From the NCBI RefSeq assembly GCF_050586345.1, contig NZ_JBOCEF010000001.1, positions 189,936 through 253,935 on the forward strand: a stretch of DNA of 64,000 bases. The letters are read 5' to 3'. How positions within the stretch are numbered: the first letter of the stretch is position 1; each line of letters opens with the position of its first letter. Of this stretch, positions 25,519 to 33,194 are shown in pieces. Under the pieces are notes generated by a model. That model did no database searches and was not told the origin of the DNA. It saw only the letters and a list, made by a program, of their open reading frames with translations. The DNA comes from JBOCEF01 sp050586345 (GTDB lineage: Bacteria > Pseudomonadota > Alphaproteobacteria > Rhodobacterales > Rhodobacteraceae). Position numbers and translations under genes: made by a program.

Positions 25519-26364
25519 ATGACCGACGCCGCCACGCTCGACGCCCCGGCCCAGTCCGCCCCGGCCGGGGAGACCATCCTCGAGGTCAACAACATCGAGG
25601 TGATCTACAACCACGTCATCCTCGTGCTGAAGGGCGTCAGCCTGTCCGTCCCCAAGGGCGGCATCACCGCCCTGCTCGGCGGCAACGGCGCCGGCAAGAC
25701 CACCACGCTCAAGGCCATCTCCAACCTGCTGCACTCCGAGCGCGGCGAGGTGACCAAGGGCTCGATCACCTATCGCGGCGAACCGATCGCCGACCTGAAC
25801 CCGGCCGAACTGGTGCGCCGCGGCGTGATCCAGGTGATGGAGGGGCGGCACTGCTTCGAGCACCTGACGGTGGAGGAGAACCTGCTGACCGGCGCCTACA
25901 CCCGCTCGGGCGGCGGCGTGAAGGAGAGCCTGGAGCGCGTCTACCATTACTTCCCGCGTCTCAAGGAACGCCGGACCTCGCAGGCCGGCTATACCTCGGG
26001 CGGCGAGCAGCAGATGTGCGCCATCGGCCGCGCGATGATGGCGAACCCCGAGACGATTCTCCTCGATGAGCCGAGCATGGGTCTTGCGCCCCAGCTGGTG
26101 GAGCAGATTTTCGAGATCGTCAAAGAAGTTAACGAAAAAGAGGGCGTCTCGTTTCTCCTGGCGGAACAGAATACCAACGTTGCATTGCGATATGCGCATT
26201 ATGGATACATACTCGAATCCGGCCGCGTGGTGATGGACGGCGCCGCAAAGGACCTGCGGGAAAACCAGGACGTCAAGGAGTTCTACCTCGGCATGTCCGA
26301 GCAGGGCCGCAAGTCGTTCCGGGACGTCCGGTCCTACCGTCGTCGCAAGCGCTGGCTGAGCTGA
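25519..26364 (+). CDS. livF: LIV-type ABC transporter ATP-binding protein (LivF)
   Basis: Second ATPase of the importer, 281 residues. Walker A GGNGAGKTT (near 55-63), the LivF-type RGVIQVMEGRHCFEHLTVEENL, signature YTSGGEQQM, Walker B ILLDEPSMGLAPQLVEQIF and H-loop LLAEQNTNVALR are all present. A C-terminal basic tail (GRKSFRDVRSYRRRKRWLS) exceeds the usual LivF end by about 15 residues. The stretch 26100-26220 is about 45% GC against roughly 70% around it, although the protein stays a normal LivF. It lies between binding-protein genes 1 and 2. Confidence 0.93.
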   Translation: MTDAATLDAPAQSAPAGETILEVNNIEVIYNHVILVLKGVSLSVPKGGITALLGGNGAGKTTTLKAISNLLHSERGEVTKGSITYRGEPIADLNPAELVRRGVIQVMEGRHCFEHLTVEENLLTGAYTRSGGGVKESLERVYHYFPRLKERRTSQAGYTSGGEQQMCAIGRAMMANPETILLDEPSMGLAPQLVEQIFEIVKEVNEKEGVSFLLAEQNTNVALRYAHYGYILESGRVVMDGAAKDLRENQDVKEFYLGMSEQGRKSFRDVRSYRRRKRWLS

Positions 26365-26419
26365 TTGCGGGGTCGACGCGCCGGGGGGGTGCGTTCCTGC
26401 AGCGTTTGAGGAGGGACCC

Positions 26420-27715
26420 ATGTCCAAGCGTCGCATGCTTGCCATCGCCGCCGCCTTCGCGGCTGCGCTGGCCCCGGCTGCACAAGCCGATCTGAACTTC
26501 TACACCCTGAACTATCGAACGGGGCCCTATGCCAATAACGGGATCCCGTCCGCGGACGGGTTCGCCGATTACATGACCTTGCTGAACGAGCGGGACGGCG
26601 GCATCGGCGGCGAGAAGGTCCATGTCGAGGCCTGCGAGTTCGGCTACAGCACCGAGAAGGGCCTCGCCTGTTACGAGAAGAACGCGGACAAGGGCACGCT
26701 GGCCTGGTTCCCGAACTCGACCGCGCTGGCCTACAAGATCATCGAGCTGGCCCGCGAAAGCGGCACGCCGGTGGTCACCCAGGGCTACGGCTTCGCCGCC
26801 GCCGCCAACGGGGAATACTTCCCCCACGTGTTCAACTTCCCCGCCAACTACTGGCACGGGGCCGCGGCGCAGGTCCGCTACATCAAGGAGAACACGCCGG
26901 GCGGCAACCTGAACGGGATGAAGATCGGGCTGGTCTATCACAACTCGCCCTATGGCAAGGAGCCGATCAACACCCTCAAGGCCCTCGCGGCCCGCGAGGG
27001 GTTCGAGGTGCTCTATTACCCGGTCGACCACCCGGGCAAGGAGCAGCGCGCGACCTGGGACCAGATCAAGACGGACAAGCCCGACTGGACCCTGCTCTGG
27101 GGCTGGGGCGAGATGAACCCGGTCGCGCTGCGCCAGGCCAAGCGGATCAAGTACCCGATGGAGCGCCTGTTCGGCGTCTGGTGGTCGGCGAACGAGACCG
27201 ACGTGAAGAAGATCGGGCGGGCCGCGGATGGCTACAAGTCGATCAACTTCCACGCCGTGGGGACCGAGTTCAGCGCCTATAACGACCTGAACGAATACGT
27301 CTATTTCGCCGGCAAGGCGGCGGGCCAGGCCAACAACCTCGGCACCAGCCTCTACAATCGCGGGCTGCTCGCCGCCGCCACGGCGGCCGAGGCGATCCGC
27401 ATCGCGCAGCGCATTCACGGGGTGTCGAAGATCGACCACCACATGATGCGCGACGGCTACGAGGCGCTGGTGGTGGACGACGCGATGCTGACGCGCATCG
27501 GGCTCGAGGGCTTCATCCCGCCGATGAAGCTGTCGTGCAAGAACCACCTCGGCGCCGGGATGGTGGCGATCAACGAATGGGACTCGCGCCTGCGCGGGTG
27601 GAAGCAGGTCACGGATTACTACGCGCCCGAGACCGCGCTGATCGACCCGCTGATCGAGGCGTATTCCGCCGGCTACGCCCAGAAGTTCGGCGTCGCCAGG
27701 CGGGACTGCAAATAA
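26420..27715 (+). CDS. Periplasmic substrate-binding protein 2 of the LIV-type transporter
   Basis: A 431-residue paralogue of binding protein 1 with a signal peptide (about 23 residues, ending APAAQA). It shares NYRTGPYANNGIPSADGF, LLNERDGGIGGEKV, CEFGY, YHNSPYGKEPI, DHPGKEQ, WGWGEMNP and GVWWSANETDV. The C-terminus (GLEGFIPPMKLSC, EWDSRLRGWKQVTDYYAPE, IDPLIEAY) matches proteins 3 and 4 much better than protein 1. It lies 55 bp after livF. A hairpin after the stop (27773-27800) may end the transcript here. Confidence 0.9.
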   Translation: MSKRRMLAIAAAFAAALAPAAQADLNFYTLNYRTGPYANNGIPSADGFADYMTLLNERDGGIGGEKVHVEACEFGYSTEKGLACYEKNADKGTLAWFPNSTALAYKIIELARESGTPVVTQGYGFAAAANGEYFPHVFNFPANYWHGAAAQVRYIKENTPGGNLNGMKIGLVYHNSPYGKEPINTLKALAAREGFEVLYYPVDHPGKEQRATWDQIKTDKPDWTLLWGWGEMNPVALRQAKRIKYPMERLFGVWWSANETDVKKIGRAADGYKSINFHAVGTEFSAYNDLNEYVYFAGKAAGQANNLGTSLYNRGLLAAATAAEAIRIAQRIHGVSKIDHHMMRDGYEALVVDDAMLTRIGLEGFIPPMKLSCKNHLGAGMVAINEWDSRLRGWKQVTDYYAPETALIDPLIEAYSAGYAQKFGVARRDCK

Positions 27716-27772
27716 CGCCGCGATGACCCCGGGGGGCGGCGCCCCCCGGACATCGTGGGCGCATCAGACAGG

Positions 27773-27803
27773 GGGCCGGAGAGGGCGACCTCTCCGGCCC
27801 TTT
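27773..27803 (+). terminator. Terminator-like hairpin after binding protein 2
   Basis: A perfect 12-bp stem (GGGCCGGAGAGG at 27773-27784 with 27789-27800) has a GCGA loop and is followed by only TTT. It lies in the 325-bp gap 27716-28040, which otherwise holds GC-rich sequence and no gene that I can support. The short U-tract makes partial read-through to the ligase gene likely. Confidence 0.5.
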
Positions 27804-28040
27804 CGCGCCCCCGCCGCCCCCGAACCGGGGCAGGGGCCGCGTCCGATCCGGCCGGACGCGAAGCGCCCCGCGGCGCGCGCGAGCGAGCGAGAGACGAGAC
27901 CCGGGGGCAGGGCCCGCAGCGCGCCCCGCGCGCGGCCCCGCCGCCAGACCATTTTCCGGCCCGCGCGCCCCTCGCGCGGGACCGGACCCCCACGTGCGGG
28001 AGGCGCGCGGGGAATGCAGACCGAAGCCGGAGCCTGATCC

Positions 28041-29285
28041 ATGACCGACCATTACGACGCGCTTGAAACCCGCTCGGCCGACCAGCGCGCCGCCGACCTC
28101 GCCGCCGCGCTGCCCCGCCAGGTCGCCCGCGCGCAGGAGGCGCCCGCGATGGCCGCCCTGCTGGCGGGCGTCGACCCCGCCGCCGTCACCAGCCGCGAGG
28201 CGCTCGCCGCCCTGCCGGTGACCCGCAAGTCGGCGCTGGTCGAGGCGCAGGCCGCGCAGCCCCCGTTCGGCGGCTTCGTGCCCGGCGGCGCCGCCGCGAC
28301 CGACCACGTGTTCCAGTCCCCCGGCCCGATCTACGAGCCGGGCGGGCGCGGCCAGGACTGGTGGCGCATGGGCCGCGCGCTTCATGCCGCGGGGATCGGC
28401 AAGGGCGACGTGGTGCAGAACTGCTTCTCCTACCACCTCACCCCCGCGGGGATGATCTTCGAGAACGGCGCCGCGGCCGTGGGCGCCACCGTGCTGCCCG
28501 CCGGCGTCGGGCAGACCGAGCTCCAGGTCCGCGCCGCCGCCGACGTGGGGACCACCGCCTATGCCGGGACGCCCGACTTCCTGAAGGTGATCCTCGACAA
28601 GGCCGACGAGATGGGCGTGGCGCTGCCGAAGCTGAAGAAGGCCATCGTCGGCGGCGGCGCGCTGTTCCCCTCGCTGCGCCAGGAATATGCCGACCGGGGC
28701 ATCGCCTGCCTGCAGGGCTACGCCACCGCCGATGTCGGCTCGATCGGCTACGAGACGGTCGGCCCCGACGGGCTGGTCGAGGGGATGATGGTCGACGAGG
28801 GCGTGATCGTGGAGATCGTGCGCCCCGGCACCGGCGACCCCGTCGCCGATGGCGAGGTCGGCGAGGTGCTGGTGACCACCTTCAACCACGACTACCCGCT
28901 GATCCGCTTCGCCACCGGGGACATGTCCGCGGTGCTGACCGGCGCCTCGCCCTGCGGCCGGACCGGGATGCGCATCAAGGGCTGGATGGGCCGCGCCGAC
29001 CAGACCGCCAAGATCAAGGGCATGTTCGTGCGCCCCGAGCAGGTGGCCGAGCTCGTCGCCCGCCACCCGGAGATCGCGAAGGCCCGCGTCACCGTCACCC
29101 GCGCGGACGAAAAGGACGTGATGGCGGTGCAGGTGGAAAGCGCCGAGACCTCGGACGGGTTCGTCGCCGCGGTGGCGGAGTCGGTGCAGGCCGCGCTCAA
29201 GCTGCGCGGCGCGGTCGAGGTGGTCGCCCCCGGCTCGCTGCCCAATGACGGCAAGGTCATTGAAGATGCGCGCAACTACGACTGA
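28041..29285 (+). CDS. PaaK-like adenylate-forming ligase of the LIV cluster
   Basis: A 414-residue protein related to phenylacetate-CoA ligases. The C-terminal domain is clear: RFATGDMSAVL, then GRADQTAKIKGMFVRPEQVAELV, the counterpart of the PaaK hinge and lid. The middle has YATADVGSIGYE, in the place of the family's aromatic-rich A5 motif. The N-terminal part lacks the usual SSGTTG nucleotide P-loop; the matching region reads SPGPIYEPGG. Whether it still forms an acyl adenylate is therefore open. It lies between binding-protein genes 2 and 3, and its stop codon overlaps a 15-bp palindrome. An aromatic or branched acid substrate is plausible by family. Confidence 0.8.
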   Translation: MTDHYDALETRSADQRAADLAAALPRQVARAQEAPAMAALLAGVDPAAVTSREALAALPVTRKSALVEAQAAQPPFGGFVPGGAAATDHVFQSPGPIYEPGGRGQDWWRMGRALHAAGIGKGDVVQNCFSYHLTPAGMIFENGAAAVGATVLPAGVGQTELQVRAAADVGTTAYAGTPDFLKVILDKADEMGVALPKLKKAIVGGGALFPSLRQEYADRGIACLQGYATADVGSIGYETVGPDGLVEGMMVDEGVIVEIVRPGTGDPVADGEVGEVLVTTFNHDYPLIRFATGDMSAVLTGASPCGRTGMRIKGWMGRADQTAKIKGMFVRPEQVAELVARHPEIAKARVTVTRADEKDVMAVQVESAETSDGFVAAVAESVQAALKLRGAVEVVAPGSLPNDGKVIEDARNYD

Positions 29286-29321
29286 AGCTTCTTCAGGAAA
29301 CCCTCCGGGGTGACCGAGCGG

Positions 29322-29366
29322 AAACGCATCCGGGCGGCGAGCATCTCGCCGCCCGGTCGCGTTTCG
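29322..29366 (+). terminator. Long hairpin, probable terminator after the PaaK-like ligase
   Basis: GAAACGC (29322-29328) and CCGGGCGGCGAG (29331-29342) pair with CTCGCCGCCCGG (29346-29357) and GCGTTTC (29360-29366). This makes 19 bp broken only by one 2-nt internal loop, with a CAT loop. The trailing TTTC is a weak U-tract. Confidence 0.55.
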
Positions 29367-29519
29367 GGGGCATGATATGCGCATCCCGGAATGCTGCATT
29401 GCGGTAACGACGGCGGATTTTCAGGCGCCGCGCACGTAAACTGTATCCGGCCCGGCGACGGTGCGAGGGGCGCCGCCCGGGCCGCGTTCCAGACGCGCAT
29501 GCACCGAGGGGAGCCCGCC

Positions 29520-30818
29520 ATGATCCGTGCCGCCGCAGCTTTCGCACTCGGCCTGGCCGCCGCCGCCGTTCCGGCCGCCGCCGCCGCCGCCGCCGACCTG
29601 ACCATCGTCGCCCATTCCTACCGCTCGGGGCCCTACGCCGCCTCCGGCATCCCGGCGGCGGACGGGTTCGGCGACTATTTCACCCTGCTCAACACGCGCG
29701 ACGGGGGCATCGGCGGGCGCAAGGTGGTGATCGAGGAGTGCGAGTTCGGCTATTCGGACGAACTCGGGATGAAATGCTATGCGCAGAACCAGGGCCGGTC
29801 GCTGGTGTGGATCCCGCTCTCGACCTCGGTCGCCTACCGGCTGACCGAGGCGACCCGCGCGACGGGCGAGCCGCTGATCACCACCGGCTACGGGCGCACC
29901 GAGACGGCGGACGGGTCGGCCTTTCCGCAGGTGTTCAACTTCCCCGCCCATTACTGGGACGGCGCCGCGGCGCAGGTCCGCTACATCAAGGAGCATACGC
30001 CGGGCGGGGACCTGAACGGCATGAAGATCGCCCTCGTCCACCATGACAGCCCCTATGGGAAGGAGCCGATCAAGACCCTGCAGGCCCTCGCGCAGCGCGA
30101 GGGGTTCGCGCTGAAGCTGCTGCCCGTCGCCCATCCCGGCCTCGACCAGGACGCGGTCTGGGCCGAGGCCAAGGCCTGGGGCGCGGAGTGGTCGCTGCTC
30201 TGGGGCTGGGGCGAGATGAACCTCGCCGCGCTCAAGGCCGCGAAGGAAGCGGGCGTGCCGCTCGACCGCGTGTTCGGCGTGTGGTGGTCGGCGATGAACT
30301 CCGACCTCAAGCGGATGCGCAAGGCGGGGCAGGGCTACAAGGCGCTGAACTTCCACGCGGTGGGCACGGAATACAGCGTCTACAACCAGCTCAACGAACA
30401 CGTCTACATCCCCGGCCGCGCCGCGGGGCTGGCGAACAACCTCGGCTCCACCATGTACAACCGGGGCCTGATGACGGCGGCCGTGGTGGCCGAGGGCATC
30501 CGCAACGCGCAGAAGCTGCACGGCACGCCCGACATCACCCCGCAGCAGATGCGCGACGGGCTGGAGCTGGTGGACCTGTCGGAGGCGCGGCTGGCGGAGC
30601 TGGGCTTCGAGGGCTTCATGCACCCCTTCGCCAATTCCTGCGCCGAGCATGGCGGCTCGGGCCGCGTGGCGGTGAATGAATGGGACGCGCGGCTGCGCGG
30701 CTGGCGCCAGGTGAGCGAATTCTACGAGTCCCCGCGCGTGCTGATCGACCAGCTGGTGCGCGCGCATGCCGACGGCTACCTGCAGGCGACGGGCCGCGCC
30801 CGGCGCGCCTGCGACTGA
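29520..30818 (+). CDS. Periplasmic substrate-binding protein 3 of the LIV-type transporter
   Basis: A 432-residue paralogue with an Ala-rich signal peptide of about 24 residues. Shared stretches are YRSGPYAASGIPAADGF, LLNTRDGGIGGRKV, CEFGY, HHDSPYGKEPI, WGWGEMN and GVWWSAMNSD. It differs from proteins 1, 2 and 4 in reading AHPG instead of DHPG and AMNSD instead of the ANETD/GSEAD element, which suggests a changed ligand or lost contact. The ATG at 29520 follows GAGGGGA. It has its own leader downstream of a terminator-like hairpin, so it may be separately expressed. Confidence 0.9.
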   Translation: MIRAAAAFALGLAAAAVPAAAAAAADLTIVAHSYRSGPYAASGIPAADGFGDYFTLLNTRDGGIGGRKVVIEECEFGYSDELGMKCYAQNQGRSLVWIPLSTSVAYRLTEATRATGEPLITTGYGRTETADGSAFPQVFNFPAHYWDGAAAQVRYIKEHTPGGDLNGMKIALVHHDSPYGKEPIKTLQALAQREGFALKLLPVAHPGLDQDAVWAEAKAWGAEWSLLWGWGEMNLAALKAAKEAGVPLDRVFGVWWSAMNSDLKRMRKAGQGYKALNFHAVGTEYSVYNQLNEHVYIPGRAAGLANNLGSTMYNRGLMTAAVVAEGIRNAQKLHGTPDITPQQMRDGLELVDLSEARLAELGFEGFMHPFANSCAEHGGSGRVAVNEWDARLRGWRQVSEFYESPRVLIDQLVRAHADGYLQATGRARRACD

Positions 30819-31189
30819 GGGGCGGCGGGGCCGAATCACCCTCTCCTCGAACCCCTTGATTTACCTTGCGTGAACGGCGGTGCAGAACATCCTGCATCGC
30901 CGTTTGCGACTCCTGGGGGTCAGAAATTCCGAAACGCCGGTTCGGTCTGCGAATTTCACGACCCGCCGAAACGACTTTCAGGCGTCAGGGGGCGCTCGGG
31001 GTAACCTTAAAGTAGCATTGCCCGATTTTTGAGGGGCCCAAATCTGCACACGGGACCCGAAATCGGACTATGCTCGGATGGTCGGCGCCGGCGCGCCGGC
31101 GGGCCGGCACGGGAGGGTGCGGGGCGGAGTGCGCGTCCTGCGCCAGGCCGGCGTGTAACAAACAGAATGCGTTCCTGGGGGGACCTCAC
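30819..31189 (+). other. Gene-free leader between binding proteins 3 and 4 with a hairpin
   Basis: 371 bp without a supportable gene, and AT-richer than its surroundings from about 30850 to 31070. A hairpin at 30873-30904 (AACGGCG-G-TGCAG with CTGCA-T-CGCCGTT, one G-T pair, 6-nt loop) lies 54 bp after the stop of protein 3 and may end its transcript, though no U-tract follows. The low-GC part probably holds a promoter for protein 4; I could not pick a convincing -10/-35 pair. Confidence 0.5.
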
Positions 31190-32482
31190 ATGTTTCGATC
31201 CATCGCGCTTGCGGGCGCGCTCATGGCCGGTCTCGCCTCGCAGGCGGCGGCCGATCTTCTCGTCATCGCGCAGGTCTACCGGACCGGCCCCTACGCCAAT
31301 AACGGCATCCCCACCGCCGATGCGTTCAGCGACTACTTCACCCTTCTGAACGAACGCGACGGGGGCATCGGCGGCGAGAAGATCATCGTCGAGGAATGCG
31401 AGTTCGGCTACGATTCCGACCGCGGCCTGGCCTGCTACATGGACAACCGCGACCGCGGCGCGCTGGCCTGGTCGCCGCTGTCGACCGGCACCACCTACAA
31501 GATGATCCCGCCGACGATGGAAGACGGCGTGCCCATGGTCACCATGGGCTATGGCCGCGCCTCGGCCGTGGACGGGGAGGTGTTCGGCAACATCTTCAAC
31601 CCGCCCGCGAACTACTGGCACGGGGCCAACGCGCAGATCAACTACATCAAGGACGTGACCCCCGACCGGGACATGTCCGGGCTGACCATCGGCCTCGTCT
31701 ACCACAACTCCGCCTATGGCCGTGAGCCGATCCCCACCCTCAAGAAGCTGGCCGAGCGCGAGGGCTTCACCCTCAAGCTCTATGCCGTCGATCACCCGGG
31801 CAAGGAGCAGCAGGCCCAGTGGGAGGCGGTGAAGGCCGACGGCGTCGACTGGGCGCTGCTCTGGGGCTGGGGGGTGATGAACCCCACCGCGCTGCGCACG
31901 GCGCTGAAGGTCGACTTCCCGATGGAGCGGGTGTTCGGCGTGTGGTGGTCGGCGAACGAGACCGACGTGATGCGCGTCGGGCGCAGGGCCAAGGGCTACA
32001 AGGCGATCAACTTCCACGCCGTGGGGACCGAGTTCAGCGCCTATAACGACCTGAACGAGCATGTCTATTTCGCGGGCAGGGCGGCGGGGCTGGCCAACAA
32101 CCTCGGCACCGCCATCTACAACCGCGGCCTGCTGACCGCGGCGATCATGGCCGAGGGGATCCGCAACGCGCAGAAGATGCACGGGACCGCGCAGATCACG
32201 CCGCAGCAGATGCGCGACGGGCTCGAGGCGCTGGACATCACCGAGGAACGCCTCGCCGAGCTGGGCTTCGAGGGCTTCATCCCGCCCTTCAAGATGTCCT
32301 GCGCCAACCATGGCGGCCAGGGCCTGGTGGCGGTGACCGAGTTCGACGTGCGCCTGCGCGGCTGGCGGCAGATCACCGATTACTACGCCCCGGACCGGGA
32401 GCTGATCGACCCGCTGATCCGCGCCGACGCCGACAGCTTCGCGGCCGAGATGGGAATCGAGCGGCGCGCCTGCGCGGACTGA
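31190..32482 (+). CDS. Periplasmic substrate-binding protein 4 of the LIV-type transporter
   Basis: A 430-residue paralogue with a signal peptide of about 21 residues (cleavage after SQAAA). It carries the full family pattern: YRTGPYANNGIPTADAF, LLNERDGGIGGEKI, CEFGY, YHNSAYGREPI, DHPGKEQ, WGWGVMNP, GVWWSANETDV. The C-terminal region (GFEGFIPPF, GWRQITDYYAPD, IDPLIRADADSF) is closest to protein 2. The ribosome site GGGGGGA is strong. A good terminator follows, closing the cluster. The low-GC leader upstream suggests independent control. Confidence 0.9.
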   Translation: MFRSIALAGALMAGLASQAAADLLVIAQVYRTGPYANNGIPTADAFSDYFTLLNERDGGIGGEKIIVEECEFGYDSDRGLACYMDNRDRGALAWSPLSTGTTYKMIPPTMEDGVPMVTMGYGRASAVDGEVFGNIFNPPANYWHGANAQINYIKDVTPDRDMSGLTIGLVYHNSAYGREPIPTLKKLAEREGFTLKLYAVDHPGKEQQAQWEAVKADGVDWALLWGWGVMNPTALRTALKVDFPMERVFGVWWSANETDVMRVGRRAKGYKAINFHAVGTEFSAYNDLNEHVYFAGRAAGLANNLGTAIYNRGLLTAAIMAEGIRNAQKMHGTAQITPQQMRDGLEALDITEERLAELGFEGFIPPFKMSCANHGGQGLVAVTEFDVRLRGWRQITDYYAPDRELIDPLIRADADSFAAEMGIERRACAD

Positions 32483-32504
32483 CGCCGCTTCGGGTGGAAA
32501 CGGG

Positions 32505-32533
32505 AAGGGGAGGGCCGCGGCCCTCCCCTTTTT
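32505..32533 (+). terminator. Rho-independent terminator closing the LIV cluster
   Basis: AAGGGGAGGGCC (32505-32516) pairs with GGCCCTCCCCTT (32519-32530), continuing into TTTTT. It lies 22 bp after the stop of binding protein 4. Confidence 0.85.
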
Positions 32534-32581
32534 CATGCCCGGCGGCGGGCGCGCCCCGGCGCAAAGGACCCGGCGCAAAGG

Positions 32582-32618
32582 AAAAGGGCCGCCGCTCCGG
32601 CAGGAGCGGCGGCCCTTT
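32582..32618 (-). terminator. Rho-independent terminator of rpmJ
   Basis: A perfect 15-bp stem (32584-32598 with 32603-32617) with loop GGCA; on the minus strand it ends in TTTTC, 41 bp after the rpmJ stop. Confidence 0.75.
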
Positions 32619-32659
32619 GCGATCCGACCCGGGGCGCGGGCCCCGGTCGGCGTCGATCC

Positions 32660-32785
32660 TCAGCCCTGGCGGGCTTTGAAGCGGCGCTGGGTTTTGTTGA
32701 TCACGTAGACCCGGCCCTTGCGGCGCACGACCCGGCAATCGGCGTGACGCGACTTCAGGGACCGGAGCGAGTTCTTGATTTTCAT
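32660..32785 (-). CDS. rpmJ: 50S ribosomal protein L36
   Basis: A 41-residue, very basic protein that starts MKIKNSLRSLKSRH and ends RRFKARQG; its middle reads CRVVRRKGRVYVINKTQ. This is the alphaproteobacterial form of L36, which is a few residues longer than the E. coli RpmJ and has only one of the four zinc-ligand cysteines, so it is the zinc-independent type. The ATG at 32785 follows AGGAGAG. As usual in this group it stands alone instead of sitting in the spc operon. A TTGACG-N17-CTTGTC element at 32821-32849 may be its promoter. Confidence 0.93.
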   Translation of the reverse strand: MKIKNSLRSLKSRHADCRVVRRKGRVYVINKTQRRFKARQG

Positions 32786-33082
32786 CGGTCTCTCTCCTGG
32801 GCGTCGGCGCGGCCGTCGGGGACAAGTCCCGTCCTGAGCAGCGCGTCAATCCTGCTTGGTTACATCCTTCGGCCGCGGCGCGGACGCCATGGCGCAAAGA
32901 TCGGGCGACGTGCCCGTGCGCGAGGTGTGTAGCGGACGAATCGGGTGGGTGCAAGGGGCGCCGGAGCGCCTTTTCGCACAAGGTTTCAGGGCGGTGCGGG
33001 GCCCGTGGCCAGCCGGCGCCGGCGCGGCGATCCATGGCCCGATTTGCCCGCCCGGACAAGGGCCTCGGCCCCGCCGGGCGCA
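32786..33082. other. Gene-free interval between rpmJ and amtB
   Basis: About 300 bp with no gene I can support. It holds the possible rpmJ promoter (-35 TTGACG at 32844-32849 and a poor -10 CTTGTC at 32821-32826, minus strand) and otherwise GC-rich sequence up to the amtB terminator. Confidence 0.4.
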
Positions 33083-33114
33083 TAAAAAAGGCCCGGGCGT
33101 GATGCCCGGGCCCA
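33083..33114 (-). terminator. Rho-independent terminator of glnK-amtB
   Basis: GGCCCGGGC (33090-33098) pairs with GCCCGGGCC (33104-33112), loop GTGAT; on the minus strand a run of six T follows. It lies 80 bp after the amtB stop. Confidence 0.85.
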
Positions 33115-33194
33115 GGTTGGAGCGGCCTGAACGAAGCCGCCCCGGGGAGCGTGGACGGCCGGAGCAGGGAGGAGCTCCGGCCGCCCGGCAGGGA

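Noticed and set aside
27716..28040. A gene in the gap between binding protein 2 and the PaaK-like ligase
   Set aside because: Frames there are Arg/Gly/Pro-rich with no start signal; a terminator hairpin occupies part of the gap.
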